This document shows, one piece after another, positions 37,330-46,345 of a DNA stretch of 64,000 nt (the stretch's first letter is position 1; each line of letters starts with the position of its first letter). Under the pieces are notes generated by a model. The model was not told the origin of the DNA, made no database searches, and saw only the letters and a list, made by a program, of their open reading frames with translations. The DNA comes from Gammaproteobacteria bacterium 45_16_T64 (GTDB lineage: Bacteria > Pseudomonadota > Gammaproteobacteria > Pseudomonadales > Ketobacteraceae), in the NCBI GenBank assembly GCA_002162955.1, contig MABD01000047.1, forward strand, positions 2,196 through 66,195. The letters run 5' to 3'. The position numbers were made by a program, and so were the translations under genes.

Positions 37330-37333
37330 GCAA

Positions 37334-37921
37334 TTACCGGTAATACCTTTTTAGTTGATCCATCGCATTATTTACGTTCTGTAAATCCGCAACGTTACCA
37401 CCCCGATCTGGGTGTAACGCCATCGCTTTTCTTCGATAAGCCAATTTGATTTCTTTCATCGTTATTGGCTCTGCAAGTCCGAGCGTTGCAAGTGCTGCGG
37501 TTCGATTATCACTGGCATCAAACTGATTCCAAAACTGCCCCAACAGTGTCTCTACTGCTTGCTGATCAGTATCCGCCAGCTGTTGCATGTCAAGATAGTA
37601 TGCCTTTAATGATGGACTCTGCAGTGCCATCAACGCTCTTATGCGTGATAAATCAACGCCATCATAAGATAAAAATTCAATTCTCAACACGTCGATAACC
37701 AAGTGCCCTTGTTTGCTTTTTTGCCATTCATCTTGCAACTGATAGAGCGCATTAAACAATAAAAAGTGAGTACGAAATAACGAGAGTGTATCCCCGGAAA
37801 ATTCTCGAGGAATAAAATCACATTGTTCCTTCAATAAACAAATAAGTGCAAACTCCGTCAACGGCTTTGCATTGTCTGCTTGAAGGATTCTAGCTGAGGG
37901 TGCCAATAGAGGATTATGCAA
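37334..37921 (-). CDS. DnaJ-related protein with C-terminal J domain
   Basis: A 195-residue protein. The first 135 residues match the pattern of the DNAJ_related N-terminal domain: CLLKEQCDFIP, FLLFNALYQLQ and LDMQQLADTD. The C-terminus is a shortened J domain with the HPD motif in RRKAMALHPDRGG, able to stimulate DnaK ATPase activity. It probably acts as a specialised cytoplasmic co-chaperone; clients are unknown. The first codon is TTG with AGG close upstream. It lies directly before cmoM. Confidence 0.82.
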   Translation of the reverse strand: MHNPLLAPSARILQADNAKPLTEFALICLLKEQCDFIPREFSGDTLSLFRTHFLLFNALYQLQDEWQKSKQGHLVIDVLRIEFLSYDGVDLSRIRALMALQSPSLKAYYLDMQQLADTDQQAVETLLGQFWNQFDASDNRTAALATLGLAEPITMKEIKLAYRRKAMALHPDRGGNVADLQNVNNAMDQLKRYYR

Positions 37922-38114
37922 TTACACCTAACCTAATAAGTTATTGAGAATATCAATTACCCGTATTCTCCTACAAAGTGACCGCTTTAACAATTCGACC
38001 ACAATCCAACAGTAGAACAAGATTAACCATGGTGCACTTTCTTAGTATCAGATAGACTTATAACGCTATAACCTAAGAACTTAATTCTACAAAACTAAAA
38101 GAAATATATACTCT

Positions 38115-38324
38115 ATGCGCTTTTTCCGAAAGAAAGAATCAAGAAGAGATTCAGAACCCACTGATCACACTGGTTCCGCGACTATGGCCTCAATAGGTAA
38201 GAAGTTAGAGAACTATCAAGCAACTCAAGGTCGAGCTTCATTTAACGGGCAGTCGAGTTATAACGTGGAAGAACTAAGCTCAAGCCCAGCATTTACTCCA
38301 ACAGCGAAAGAACCAAAGACTTAA
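38115..38324 (+). CDS. Small orphan protein, family A (paralogue at 48848)
   Basis: A 69-residue protein of unknown function. The N-terminus MRFF is followed by a highly charged stretch, then MASIGKKLENYQ, a short helix, then GRASFNGQS. The same order, MR-[FW]-F, charged stretch, ASI-x-x-KL-x-x-Y, and F-x-G, occurs in the protein at 48848. This supports a true coding gene although the ribosome binding site is weak. Its last 32 bases overlap the end of the CxxC protein gene on the other strand. No transmembrane segment or signal. Confidence 0.6.
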   Translation: MRFFRKKESRRDSEPTDHTGSATMASIGKKLENYQATQGRASFNGQSSYNVEELSSSPAFTPTAKEPKT

Positions 38325-38691
38325 GCGCCGGTAATGACTCGCAGGCATCCAATTCCTCCTTGCTCACCGCATGCCGCATACCGTTGCTCTCCAATGTAAA
38401 GATCGCAGGATAAGCGACAGTAGATAACCCTGATCCCCAATGACGGGTATTCTCGTATTGCGCGGTAAATTCATCAATATGCAAATACTCTTGCGCAACA
38501 TTAAGTTGTTTGCGAAATCGAACCCATGATTGCTTTTCACCAAAAACCGAATACGTCAAATCACACAGACTACAAGGGTAGGTCGAAGGAGACAGTAATT
38601 TGTGGAGAATATCCTTCGCAAGATTCACCAGTCCACTATCCGCATTGTAAACGAATACCAGTTTATCGAACGACTGCTGACTACCATTCAT
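38293..38691 (-). CDS. CxxC-containing protein of unknown function
   Basis: A 132-residue cytoplasmic protein. It starts KLVFVYNADSGLVNLAKDIL, like the first strand and helix of a thioredoxin-like fold, and has the pair YPCSLCDLTY at about residues 39-43. Later segments are VAYPAIFTLESNG and a C-terminal helix. Similar proteins are common in bacteria and carry no proven function; some are labelled GTPase without evidence. GAGGG precedes the ATG. It is convergent with the small orphan gene and overlaps it by 32 bases. Confidence 0.7.
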   Translation of the reverse strand: MNGSQQSFDKLVFVYNADSGLVNLAKDILHKLLSPSTYPCSLCDLTYSVFGEKQSWVRFRKQLNVAQEYLHIDEFTAQYENTRHWGSGLSTVAYPAIFTLESNGMRHAVSKEELDACESLPALKSLVLSLLE

Positions 38692-38916
38692 AGCTACCCT
38701 CGGTTATGTATTGAGTTTCATTAGTGATTTGTGACGAACTCTACCACTAGGTTTGCCAAACCACAAAGTCCCAATATTGGTACGGTTATTCGAAATATGC
38801 GTCGATAGAGCCATATTTACCGCCTCCGTCATTTGCTAGAATCACTGCAACATCGTAGGATATCGACGACTTTACACTGTCCTGCACACTATTATTCATA
38901 CCCAATAGGAGACATC

Positions 38917-39192
38917 ATGTCCGACGTTAAGAGCCAATTCGAAGCCGCTGTAAACTACGTAAAAACTGTAGAGGGTGACTCATTCAAACCATCTAATGAT
39001 CTCAAACTAGAAATGTACGGGTTATTCAAGCAAGGAAGCTCTGGTGATGTTCAAGGGAAACGCCCTGGAATGACTAACTTCATCGCTCGCGCTAAGTATG
39101 ATGCTTGGGCGAAACTAAAGGGTACCAGCGGTGAGCAAGCCATGCAGTCCTACATCGACAAAATTGAAGGTTTGAAAGGCAAGCATAGCTAA
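38917..39192 (+). CDS. Acyl-CoA-binding protein
   Basis: A 91-residue four-helix acyl-CoA-binding protein. Family signatures are FEAAVNYVKTVE, LYG-type LEMYGLFKQGSSGDV, then KRPGMTNFIARAKYDAWAKL and YIDKIEGLKGK. It binds long-chain acyl-CoA esters and buffers or delivers them. ATG 38917 has AGGAG five bases upstream; a longer frame to 38833 is not part of the gene. ACBP is nearly universal in eukaryotes and patchy in bacteria. A hairpin follows at 39216. Confidence 0.93.
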   Translation: MSDVKSQFEAAVNYVKTVEGDSFKPSNDLKLEMYGLFKQGSSGDVQGKRPGMTNFIARAKYDAWAKLKGTSGEQAMQSYIDKIEGLKGKHS

Positions 39193-39215
39193 TCAGGTAA
39201 CGATGCTATTTATGA

Positions 39216-39254
39216 GGTTTTCCGTTCTACCCCTTAGTGGCTGAATGGAAAACC
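39216..39254. terminator. Candidate bidirectional terminator hairpin
   Basis: GGTTTTCCGTTC at 39216-39227 pairs with GAATGGAAAACC at 39243-39254 (12 pairs, one G-T) around a 15-base loop. It lies between two convergent genes. Neither side has a clean T tract, so strength is uncertain. Confidence 0.5.
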
Positions 39255-39264
39255 CTTGCTGTTC

Positions 39265-40194
39265 TTACTTGTTTTTCGAGGACCCACCTGTCGATGGATC
39301 AGGATACAGCCTTATACGCTGCTGAAAACCTTCAGAAGTAGTGATATACCCTTGCCCACTCCACGCTACCGATTCACCTTGCTTTTCTTCCACATAAGGC
39401 ACGTACGTAGGGGCCGTTAATAGCACCTCTGCTAGGCTCTGCTTAGGCTTCCTTCTCCAATAAAGCATACGTTGATAGGTTTTCACCAACACATCCTGAC
39501 CATCAGCAGAAATATCGGCAGCGACAACTTTATCTCTTGGGTACCCACCCGTCGGCGACGGTAAGCGTGCAACCAACTCAGCCTCCACACGTTCTCCTGA
39601 CCACATAAGAGGCTTGTTACCTGCAGATACACGGTACAACAACGGCCTTTCTTCTCGCTTGGTTAATATATATAAAGCATCATCCCACGGATCATACATT
39701 AACGCCTCAGCATCCCTTGCTTGATCGGGGTACTGAACTTGAATGCTACCCACATCAGCTAACGTAATGATCTCTTTATCTTGCTGAGCTTTTTCTTGAT
39801 GAACAACCGGTTCTTTTATCCGATAAATAGTCACAAAATCACGTCGCCCAAAGTTATCACCGATATCGCCAATAAATAGATAACTTTGGCCACTGTGTCC
39901 GCCTTGTATTGTTATATCTTCCCAATCCTCGGCGACAACACTTTTAAGATGATATTGCCCTAGATGCTGACCCTCAGCATTCATTGCAAATACACGCGCA
40001 CTATCGCCTGAATCGTTATGAGCCCAAATAACATTGGCTTGTTGCCGGCTTGCCGAAATACCAGAAATTTCGACGGCCTCACGAAAAGACACTCGACCTA
40101 CATCATACTCAGTGGCCTCATCTCCACTCTGGAAGCACCCTGACACGCCACATAAAACCAAACCACAGAGCCCAACTCTTAATTTTACAGTCAC
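39265..40194 (-). CDS. Lipoprotein with beta-propeller-like repeats, partner of a TonB receptor
   Basis: A 309-residue lipoprotein with lipobox VSGC and lipidated Cys 20. Repeated blocks resemble propeller blades: SGISASRQQANVIWAHNDSG, ARVFAMNAEG, YLFIGDIGDN, DAEALMYDP and LVKTYQRML. The acidic and Asp/Asn-rich loops suggest metal or phosphate binding, as in phytase-like esterase domains, but this is weak. The start GTG has AAGGAG nine bases before it. It begins 19 bases after the TonB receptor stop, so the two form an operon and may act together at the outer membrane. Confidence 0.65.
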   Translation of the reverse strand: MTVKLRVGLCGLVLCGVSGCFQSGDEATEYDVGRVSFREAVEISGISASRQQANVIWAHNDSGDSARVFAMNAEGQHLGQYHLKSVVAEDWEDITIQGGHSGQSYLFIGDIGDNFGRRDFVTIYRIKEPVVHQEKAQQDKEIITLADVGSIQVQYPDQARDAEALMYDPWDDALYILTKREERPLLYRVSAGNKPLMWSGERVEAELVARLPSPTGGYPRDKVVAADISADGQDVLVKTYQRMLYWRRKPKQSLAEVLLTAPTYVPYVEEKQGESVAWSGQGYITTSEGFQQRIRLYPDPSTGGSSKNK

Positions 40195-40213
40195 CTTTAT
40201 TCACTCCTTGTTG

Positions 40214-42208
40214 TTAGAAATGCAGATCCACCTGTAATGCAGCGCTGGGTTCGATACGCGTCCAATCCGGTGCCATCAACGTGTCAGTAAATTCCAAACG
40301 TTTGCTACCACCAAGATTTTTGCCAATAAGGGAGAGCGCTATTTGAGGGGAATAACGCCACGCCAACCGCACATCGATATCCCGTTGAGGGTCAATATTA
40401 TCCTTATCCATGCCATCCCGATACTTCAGAGCCCAATCAAATTCAATACCACCATCAAAGGTATATTGGCAACGTAGCGCGGCAATATTATGTACCTCTT
40501 GCTCTTCAAACACGATAACACCTGCACCACTTTGCACATCACGATCAGGCGAAGATACAAAGTCAAAATAGCTATATTGAAGATTAAAAGACAATTTCTT
40601 TAGGGGTTTCCATTCAACAACCGCTTCCCCACCAAAAGAATACCCACGGGCTTTGTTGGCATAAATAAAATTCAGTACCGGATAAGGTGGCGTAACGGAA
40701 TAGTCCACCTCTATATCAAATGTCCTGAGGTTGTCATATTCAAAATAAAAACCGCTGACGTCCACAAAAACGCTTGATGTGAGCTGCGAGCGCACCCCAG
40801 TTTCATAAGCGATAAGTGTCTCTGCCTCAAACTCTTCATCTCCAAACACATACCGCTCTGTAGAGGGATATTCTTCAGAGCTACCGAAACGCAACTGCAC
40901 ACCTTTTCCGACGCGGTTAGGGGTTCTGTTGGCTTTTGATACCGCTGCCCACCCAGTTAATTTATCATTGGGGGTCCATAACACACGTAACGTTGGTTGA
41001 GTATCAAAAGGGGCAAACTCGGTTTCTTCGAACTTAATACCCGCAATAACCGCCCAGCTATCCGTTAAGCTTATTTCATCTTGAACAAACGCCGTAAAGC
41101 GATCATAACGTTTAGATTCATCTTCAATGCTAACAAAATAATGCCCTTCAAAATCGTCATGGCTATAACGATAATTCCCGCCCCAGGTTATTTGCTGGCT
41201 ATCGGTGAGTGCAAATAAATGTTGGAAATCGACATCTACGTTCACCACTTCTAAAGTAAAAATACTTTCTTGACGATGCATTTTATCTGCGGACAATTGA
41301 ATATCGTATTGCTGCGTCCCCGATAGCCGATCTGACCAATGTACCAAAACATGGCCTCCAGTTATGTCCTCCTCGAAGCCGTCCGTAGGCGCATCGTCAG
41401 CAATAAGCTCGTCAATCAGAGGGTTGTACTCTTTATCTAATCGGTACCATTCACCCTGCATGGATAGATCACGACGACTACTCACTTGCAAATCCACTCG
41501 TCCACCGAGTTGCAATGCCTGGTAGCCATCCTCAGCATCTTCCCCGGTGTGATCATTAACCCCGCCATCACGATCCAACGTCTGCCCATACAAGCGATAT
41601 TTAATGCCTCCAAGATCACCCCCAGTACGCAATCGCCGATAGCTCTTATCCTCGTTACCAACACCTAAAACGATATGCTGCCCCTGAGTGTTTTCCGCAG
41701 ATTTGGTAATAACATTGATCACGCCATTCACCGCATTTGAACCCCAAAGGCTTGCCCCCGGCCCCCGAATTACTTCAATACGCTCAATATCATCAAGCAA
41801 CGGCATCGTCACATCCCAAAACACGGACCCAGCGATCACACTATAAACGCTACGACCATCGACCAGGACCAGTAACTTATTGGAATATTGGCCATTAAAA
41901 CCGCGAACGCCCACGCCCCAAGTAGAGGTATTTGTTTTCACTACATCTACACCCGGCGCTAGTGCCAACACATCAGGTAACGACACTTCGCCCGAACGGC
42001 GAATCGCCTCATTAGTGATGACATATACTGCAGCGGCAGATTCTGCCAGTGACGACGCACGCTTGTTGACTGAAGATACCGGGAGGTCCATCAGTTGTTC
42101 TAATTCCATATGATAGAGGTCATTAGAATCAACGTTAGCGAAACTCACAGAGGAATACGCGAATCCCCCGGCAAGAGCCCATACTTTAGCGCTTTTGGAT
42201 AAATACAT
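40214..42208 (-). CDS. TonB-dependent outer membrane receptor
   Basis: A 664-residue receptor. The signal peptide ends near SVSFA. The plug domain includes LPDVLALAPGVDVV, VRGFNGQ, LVDGRSVYS and IERIEVIRGPGASLWGSNAV. The barrel ends in an aromatic residue (VDLHF), as expected for outer membrane insertion. The EIRRSG/IGEV region and DLPVSSVNKR resemble colicin I-type and cobalamin-type receptors, but substrate is unknown. ATG 42208 is preferred over TTG 42268 because GAGG stands five bases before it, and a -10 box at 42277 would put transcription start near 42268. Confidence 0.88.
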   Translation of the reverse strand: MYLSKSAKVWALAGGFAYSSVSFANVDSNDLYHMELEQLMDLPVSSVNKRASSLAESAAAVYVITNEAIRRSGEVSLPDVLALAPGVDVVKTNTSTWGVGVRGFNGQYSNKLLVLVDGRSVYSVIAGSVFWDVTMPLLDDIERIEVIRGPGASLWGSNAVNGVINVITKSAENTQGQHIVLGVGNEDKSYRRLRTGGDLGGIKYRLYGQTLDRDGGVNDHTGEDAEDGYQALQLGGRVDLQVSSRRDLSMQGEWYRLDKEYNPLIDELIADDAPTDGFEEDITGGHVLVHWSDRLSGTQQYDIQLSADKMHRQESIFTLEVVNVDVDFQHLFALTDSQQITWGGNYRYSHDDFEGHYFVSIEDESKRYDRFTAFVQDEISLTDSWAVIAGIKFEETEFAPFDTQPTLRVLWTPNDKLTGWAAVSKANRTPNRVGKGVQLRFGSSEEYPSTERYVFGDEEFEAETLIAYETGVRSQLTSSVFVDVSGFYFEYDNLRTFDIEVDYSVTPPYPVLNFIYANKARGYSFGGEAVVEWKPLKKLSFNLQYSYFDFVSSPDRDVQSGAGVIVFEEQEVHNIAALRCQYTFDGGIEFDWALKYRDGMDKDNIDPQRDIDVRLAWRYSPQIALSLIGKNLGGSKRLEFTDTLMAPDWTRIEPSAALQVDLHF

Positions 42209-42672
42209 AGCAGCCTCAATCACAGCCAGTGATTTGTGTTCTGACGCAATCAATCTAACGTCAGCCAAGGCCTCGTATTGTAATGAAAAGAGCGACTAAG
42301 TCACTGTTTTGGTAGGATTTATGAAAAGAGAAACCGGGCAGACTACATTTGATTATTATTTACCCCCTTTGTGATTTCCGCGAAAAGCAGTGCTTTATTC
42401 GCTCACTACAGCAAAGCCTAATCAAAACTGACCGGTTTCAGGAAATCATTCTGTCTTTATAGGTTTAGCAAAACAAGCGTTTTCTTACCCCTCAATAGCA
42501 TTTTAGCCTTTCGTTTAGAGGCCCCGTGAGCTTTGGATTAGTCATTGACTCGCATCAACGAACAAAAGCCTATATTCACCCCGTGAAATCTGAGAAAATA
42601 GCCTACTTAGCAACCTCAATTGGTTAGTTTACAATCATCACCTGCAGTTTACCCCTTGCATCGACGGTTTTC
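42209..42672. other. 464-base divergent intergenic region before the TonB receptor and ygiQ
   Basis: No gene with convincing sequence is seen. On the minus strand GTGACT and TACAAT (42277-42282) with 16-base spacing could drive the receptor. On the plus strand TTGACT and TATATT before ygiQ are 20 bases apart, too far for a good promoter. I saw no Fur-like palindrome and no riboswitch that I can recognise. Confidence 0.4.
42277..42282 (-). promoter_or_regulatory. Candidate -10 element of the TonB receptor gene
   Basis: The minus strand reads TACAAT here, with GTGACT 16 bases upstream. Transcription would begin close to 42270, leaving a leader of about 60 bases before ATG 42208. Confidence 0.35.
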
Positions 42673-44856
42673 ATGAAGATCACAGCACCAAAATTATTTT
42701 CATACCCAAAATATTGGGCGGAATGCTACGGCACCTCACCATTTCTCCCTACCTCGCGAGAGGAAATGGATGCACTCGGCTGGGACAGCTGTGATGTCAT
42801 TATCGTCACCGGGGATGCATACGTAGATCACCCCAGCTTTGGCATGGCGGTGATGGGACGCTTTTTGGAGTCCCAGGGCTTTAGAGTGGGTATTATCGAC
42901 CAACCCGACTGGCGTAATACTGATGATTTTATGGCGCTTGGTGAGCCTAACCTTTTCTTTGGTATTACCGCCGGCAATATGGATTCTATGATCAACCGCT
43001 ACACTGCCGATCTGCGAATGCGTCATGACGATTACTACACCCCCCATGGTGAAGGTGGAAAACGCCCCGATCGTGCCGTCATTGTATACAGCCAACGTTG
43101 CCGAGAAGCCTATAAGACTACACCCATCGTCATTGGGGGTATTGAAGCAAGTTTACGACGTATCGCTCAATACGATTACTGGAGCGACCAGGTACGACGC
43201 TCAGTACTCATTGATTCTGGTGCCGACATTTTGCTCTATGGTAATGCCGAAAGAGCCATTGCAGAGATTGCTAACGCTGTGTCTATTGGCCGCGAGATTG
43301 GCGACCTAATCGACATCCGAGGCACGACCATATTACGAGACAGCGCTCCTACTAATGGTTGGGTAGAAGTTGATTCTAGTCGCATTGATTGGCCAGGAAA
43401 TATCGACCAAATGCCCAACCCTTATGCGATGACCGATACAAACAACCCATCGCAGTGCGCAACAAAAAATAACCCGGTTGCTGACGAGGATGGTCCCAAA
43501 CCCCTTCGTATCATTCCTATGCCTCTACAGGGCAGGGAAAAACTTGACCCCAAAACGACCTACATCCGCCTACCTTCATTCGAAAAGGTAAGTAAGGATC
43601 CGATTTTATACGCCCACGCTTCACGAGTACTTCACCTTGAATCCAACCCCAACAATGCTCGCTGCCTAATTCAAAAGCACGGTACTAAAGAGATATGGGT
43701 TAACCCACCACCAATCCCCCTAGAAACAGATGAGATGGACGGTGTATTTGATTTCGATTACCAGCGGCGCCCTCACCCCAAGTATAAGAAAGCCAAGATT
43801 CCCGCATTCGATATGATCCGCTTCTCCGTCAACATCATGCGCGGTTGTTTCGGAGGCTGCACGTTCTGCTCGATCACAGAGCACGAAGGTAGGGTTATAC
43901 AAAGCCGCTCGCAAGAATCAGTACTGAGAGAAATTGAAGCCATTCGAGATAAAACACCTGGCTTCACCGGCACGATTTCGGATTTAGGTGGCCCGACAGC
44001 CAACATGTACCACCTAAACTGCAAAGACGACACAATCCAGTCACATTGCCGAAAACTTTCCTGCGTGTACCCAACCATTTGCGAGAATTTAATTACAGAC
44101 CACTCGCAAACCACTTCTCTCTACCGAAAAGCACGACGCATCGAAGGGGTTAAGCGTGTCGCTGTCGCATCTGGACTACGGTATGACCTCGCCGTCAAGG
44201 ACCCCGAATACGTCAGAGAATTAGTCACCCATCACGTTGGCGGATATTTAAAAATAGCGCCGGAACACACAGAAGACGGCCCATTATCCAAAATGATGAA
44301 ACCAGGCATGGGCACCTATGACGAATTTAAGCGAATGTTTGTTAAGTTCTCTGAGGAGGCGGGCAAAAAGCAATATTTGATACCTTATTTTATTGCGGCT
44401 CACCCTGGGTGTGAAGACGAAGATATGGTGAACCTGGCGCTATGGCTGAAACGTCAAGATCTGCAGGTTGACCAAGTACAAACGTTTTACCCTTCTCCAA
44501 TGTCATTAGCAACCGCCATGTATTATTCAGAGAGAGACCCTCTGCATAAGCTAACGTATAAATCCAAAAAGATGACGGTGCCAAAGTCCACACCACAACG
44601 CCAGCTGCATAAAGCATTATTACGCTATCACGATCCGGCCAATGCAGAGGCGATCAAAGAATCCCTTGTGCAGATGAAACGCAAAGACCTGATCGGCGAT
44701 GGACCGAATCAGCTAGTACCGCCCACAGCACAGGACGCAGGAAAATCCAAACAACAAAATAGATCGTCCAAAACCCGACGTTCCATACAATCTACAAAAA
44801 ACAGTTCCGGTCGCAACAACAACAAACCCAAAAGCCGATCGAAACGAATTAACTAG
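42673..44856 (+). CDS. ygiQ: YgiQ-family radical SAM protein
   Basis: A 727-residue radical SAM protein. The N-terminal domain starts with [20 protein letters not shown], the usual YgiQ signature. The [4Fe-4S] cluster Cys are C392, C396 and C399 in [10 protein letters not shown]. Further conserved parts are [29 protein letters not shown] and [13 protein letters not shown]. The C-terminal 50 residues are a basic, Ser/Asn/Lys-rich tail, probably disordered, that may contact RNA. The reaction is not established. Length matches the family (E. coli about 740). Confidence 0.92.
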   Translation: MKITAPKLFSYPKYWAECYGTSPFLPTSREEMDALGWDSCDVIIVTGDAYVDHPSFGMAVMGRFLESQGFRVGIIDQPDWRNTDDFMALGEPNLFFGITAGNMDSMINRYTADLRMRHDDYYTPHGEGGKRPDRAVIVYSQRCREAYKTTPIVIGGIEASLRRIAQYDYWSDQVRRSVLIDSGADILLYGNAERAIAEIANAVSIGREIGDLIDIRGTTILRDSAPTNGWVEVDSSRIDWPGNIDQMPNPYAMTDTNNPSQCATKNNPVADEDGPKPLRIIPMPLQGREKLDPKTTYIRLPSFEKVSKDPILYAHASRVLHLESNPNNARCLIQKHGTKEIWVNPPPIPLETDEMDGVFDFDYQRRPHPKYKKAKIPAFDMIRFSVNIMRGCFGGCTFCSITEHEGRVIQSRSQESVLREIEAIRDKTPGFTGTISDLGGPTANMYHLNCKDDTIQSHCRKLSCVYPTICENLITDHSQTTSLYRKARRIEGVKRVAVASGLRYDLAVKDPEYVRELVTHHVGGYLKIAPEHTEDGPLSKMMKPGMGTYDEFKRMFVKFSEEAGKKQYLIPYFIAAHPGCEDEDMVNLALWLKRQDLQVDQVQTFYPSPMSLATAMYYSERDPLHKLTYKSKKMTVPKSTPQRQLHKALLRYHDPANAEAIKESLVQMKRKDLIGDGPNQLVPPTAQDAGKSKQQNRSSKTRRSIQSTKNSSGRNNNKPKSRSKRIN

Positions 44857-44893
44857 ACATCCCAGGTCAAGTCGACCAATTAATTAGACTGGC

Positions 44894-46156
44894 TTAACCA
44901 CTGACAAGCTTCTGCACTGCCTGAATCTGCTCCTTTGCATCTTTCAGCAGCTGGATACTCTTGCTAGGTGTTAAGCCGATACTTTCTAATTTCTTAAAAG
45001 ATGTAATCTCATCCATCGGTGGATGAGATTGCTTATAACTGCTCCCCAACATTGCGTGTACTTGCGCGATGATCACTATATCTGCAAGATCAGGTTCCTC
45101 CTGCCCTGATTCATACTGCCAGTTGCCGGTATTCGTAACCACATTCAACATATCTTCAGGCCAGCCCCATTGCTCCAACATGGTCCCGCCAAGCTCAGCT
45201 CGCAGGGCTTCGATAACCTTCTCCAAATCTTTCACGTTGGTGACAAAGTGGGTGTGTGAATCTGCATATTGCAACACCGGTATTACCCCGACGTCATGGG
45301 TCAACCCCGCTAATAGAGCCTGCTCTGGATCAACCGTTTTCGTCATCGTTGCCAGTGTATGGGCAATAGCCGCAACTGATTGGCTCGTTTGCCACAATAT
45401 TTGCATCCTAGCCTGTAAACAACCCAGCTTCGAACCAAACAATTCTCGTAGCGCATATACATTTACTAGCTGCTTAGTCGTATCCACCCCGAGACGGCTT
45501 ACGGCGTCGCTGCAAGTTAATACTTTGGATTCCCCTCGATATAACGGGCTATTGGAGGCCGATATGATTTTTACTACCATTACAGGATCAGCACTGATTA
45601 ATTTGCTCAGCAAATCGCAAGAAGCATCTTCGGAGGCTACAGCTTGCCGGATGTGATTGGCAATGGCAGGAATACTGGGTAACTCCAGGTTATTGCTGGA
45701 CAGGTCATGTTTAAAGCTACCACGAACCAGATCGATCGGGTCATTCATATCGACACTCACCGCTGCTCCGCTATTTGTGCCGCTCTTAGGTGCCTCTCTA
45801 ATAAATTGCGCGAGTACCATCCAATCAATCAGTAAAAAAGTGGCCTTTTCAATCACCTGCACGTCGTATTGACGAGGCTGCAGATGCGCAATTGGACTCA
45901 TCGCTGACAGCGTTCCCGCTTCGACCACTTTTTTCTTTCCATCTTTAGCGGTAACTTCAATTTTCCCATCAATCAAAAAATACTCGACATTATCACTACT
46001 TCCAACAGTCATCACGGTTGAGCGCTTTTTATATTGCCTAACCTCATGATTTGACGATAGCAAAATGAGTTGTTTTTCGTTTAGCCGATTCAACGGGTTA
46101 AACTTTCTCAGTATTTTTGTTTTTAAGAGGGGCGATGATTCCATTATTAGCAACAT
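44894..46156 (-). CDS. Cyclic-nucleotide-binding and HDOD-domain protein
   Basis: A 420-residue cytoplasmic signalling protein. Residues about 15-115 form a cyclic-nucleotide-binding barrel (FNPLNRLNEKQL, FLIDGKIEVTAKDG), with no obvious phosphate-binding Arg motif, so ligand binding is doubtful. An HDOD domain follows at about 150-355 with LPSIPAIANHIRQAV, SADPVMVVKIISASNSP and GLTHDVGVIPVLQ. HDOD proteins are HD-fold, often non-catalytic, scaffolds in signalling and motility. The start could be ATG 46156 or ATG 46144. It converges on ygiQ. Confidence 0.85.
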   Translation of the reverse strand: MLLIMESSPLLKTKILRKFNPLNRLNEKQLILLSSNHEVRQYKKRSTVMTVGSSDNVEYFLIDGKIEVTAKDGKKKVVEAGTLSAMSPIAHLQPRQYDVQVIEKATFLLIDWMVLAQFIREAPKSGTNSGAAVSVDMNDPIDLVRGSFKHDLSSNNLELPSIPAIANHIRQAVASEDASCDLLSKLISADPVMVVKIISASNSPLYRGESKVLTCSDAVSRLGVDTTKQLVNVYALRELFGSKLGCLQARMQILWQTSQSVAAIAHTLATMTKTVDPEQALLAGLTHDVGVIPVLQYADSHTHFVTNVKDLEKVIEALRAELGGTMLEQWGWPEDMLNVVTNTGNWQYESGQEEPDLADIVIIAQVHAMLGSSYKQSHPPMDEITSFKKLESIGLTPSKSIQLLKDAKEQIQAVQKLVSG

Positions 46157-46345
46157 CCACTGTGAGACTAATGAGCCTACTGAAAGAATGACTGATCAAA
46201 TACCTACCTTTAAAGAGTAAGCAGCCAACATGAATTCCGCCATCTAACACCTCTAATTTCACTAATCGCTTAGGCATAAAGACCCGGCTAGCCAGAGATA
46301 TTTACTATAAGCCCTGCATTTTGCACGCTCCACCGCTTATTCCTG

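Noticed and set aside
38833-38916. Upstream extension of the acyl-CoA-binding protein
   Set aside because: The family is about 85-92 residues and starts at MSDVKSQFEAA. ATG 38917 has AGGAG.
42340-42400. 17-residue frame starting MKRETGQ in the divergent gap
   Set aside because: It is too short, has only a weak ribosome binding site, and shows no support from context.
42269-42672. Possible cyclic-di-GMP riboswitch, because GCAAAGCCT occurs
   Set aside because: The other conserved riboswitch parts are missing, and no fold with the expected helices is seen.
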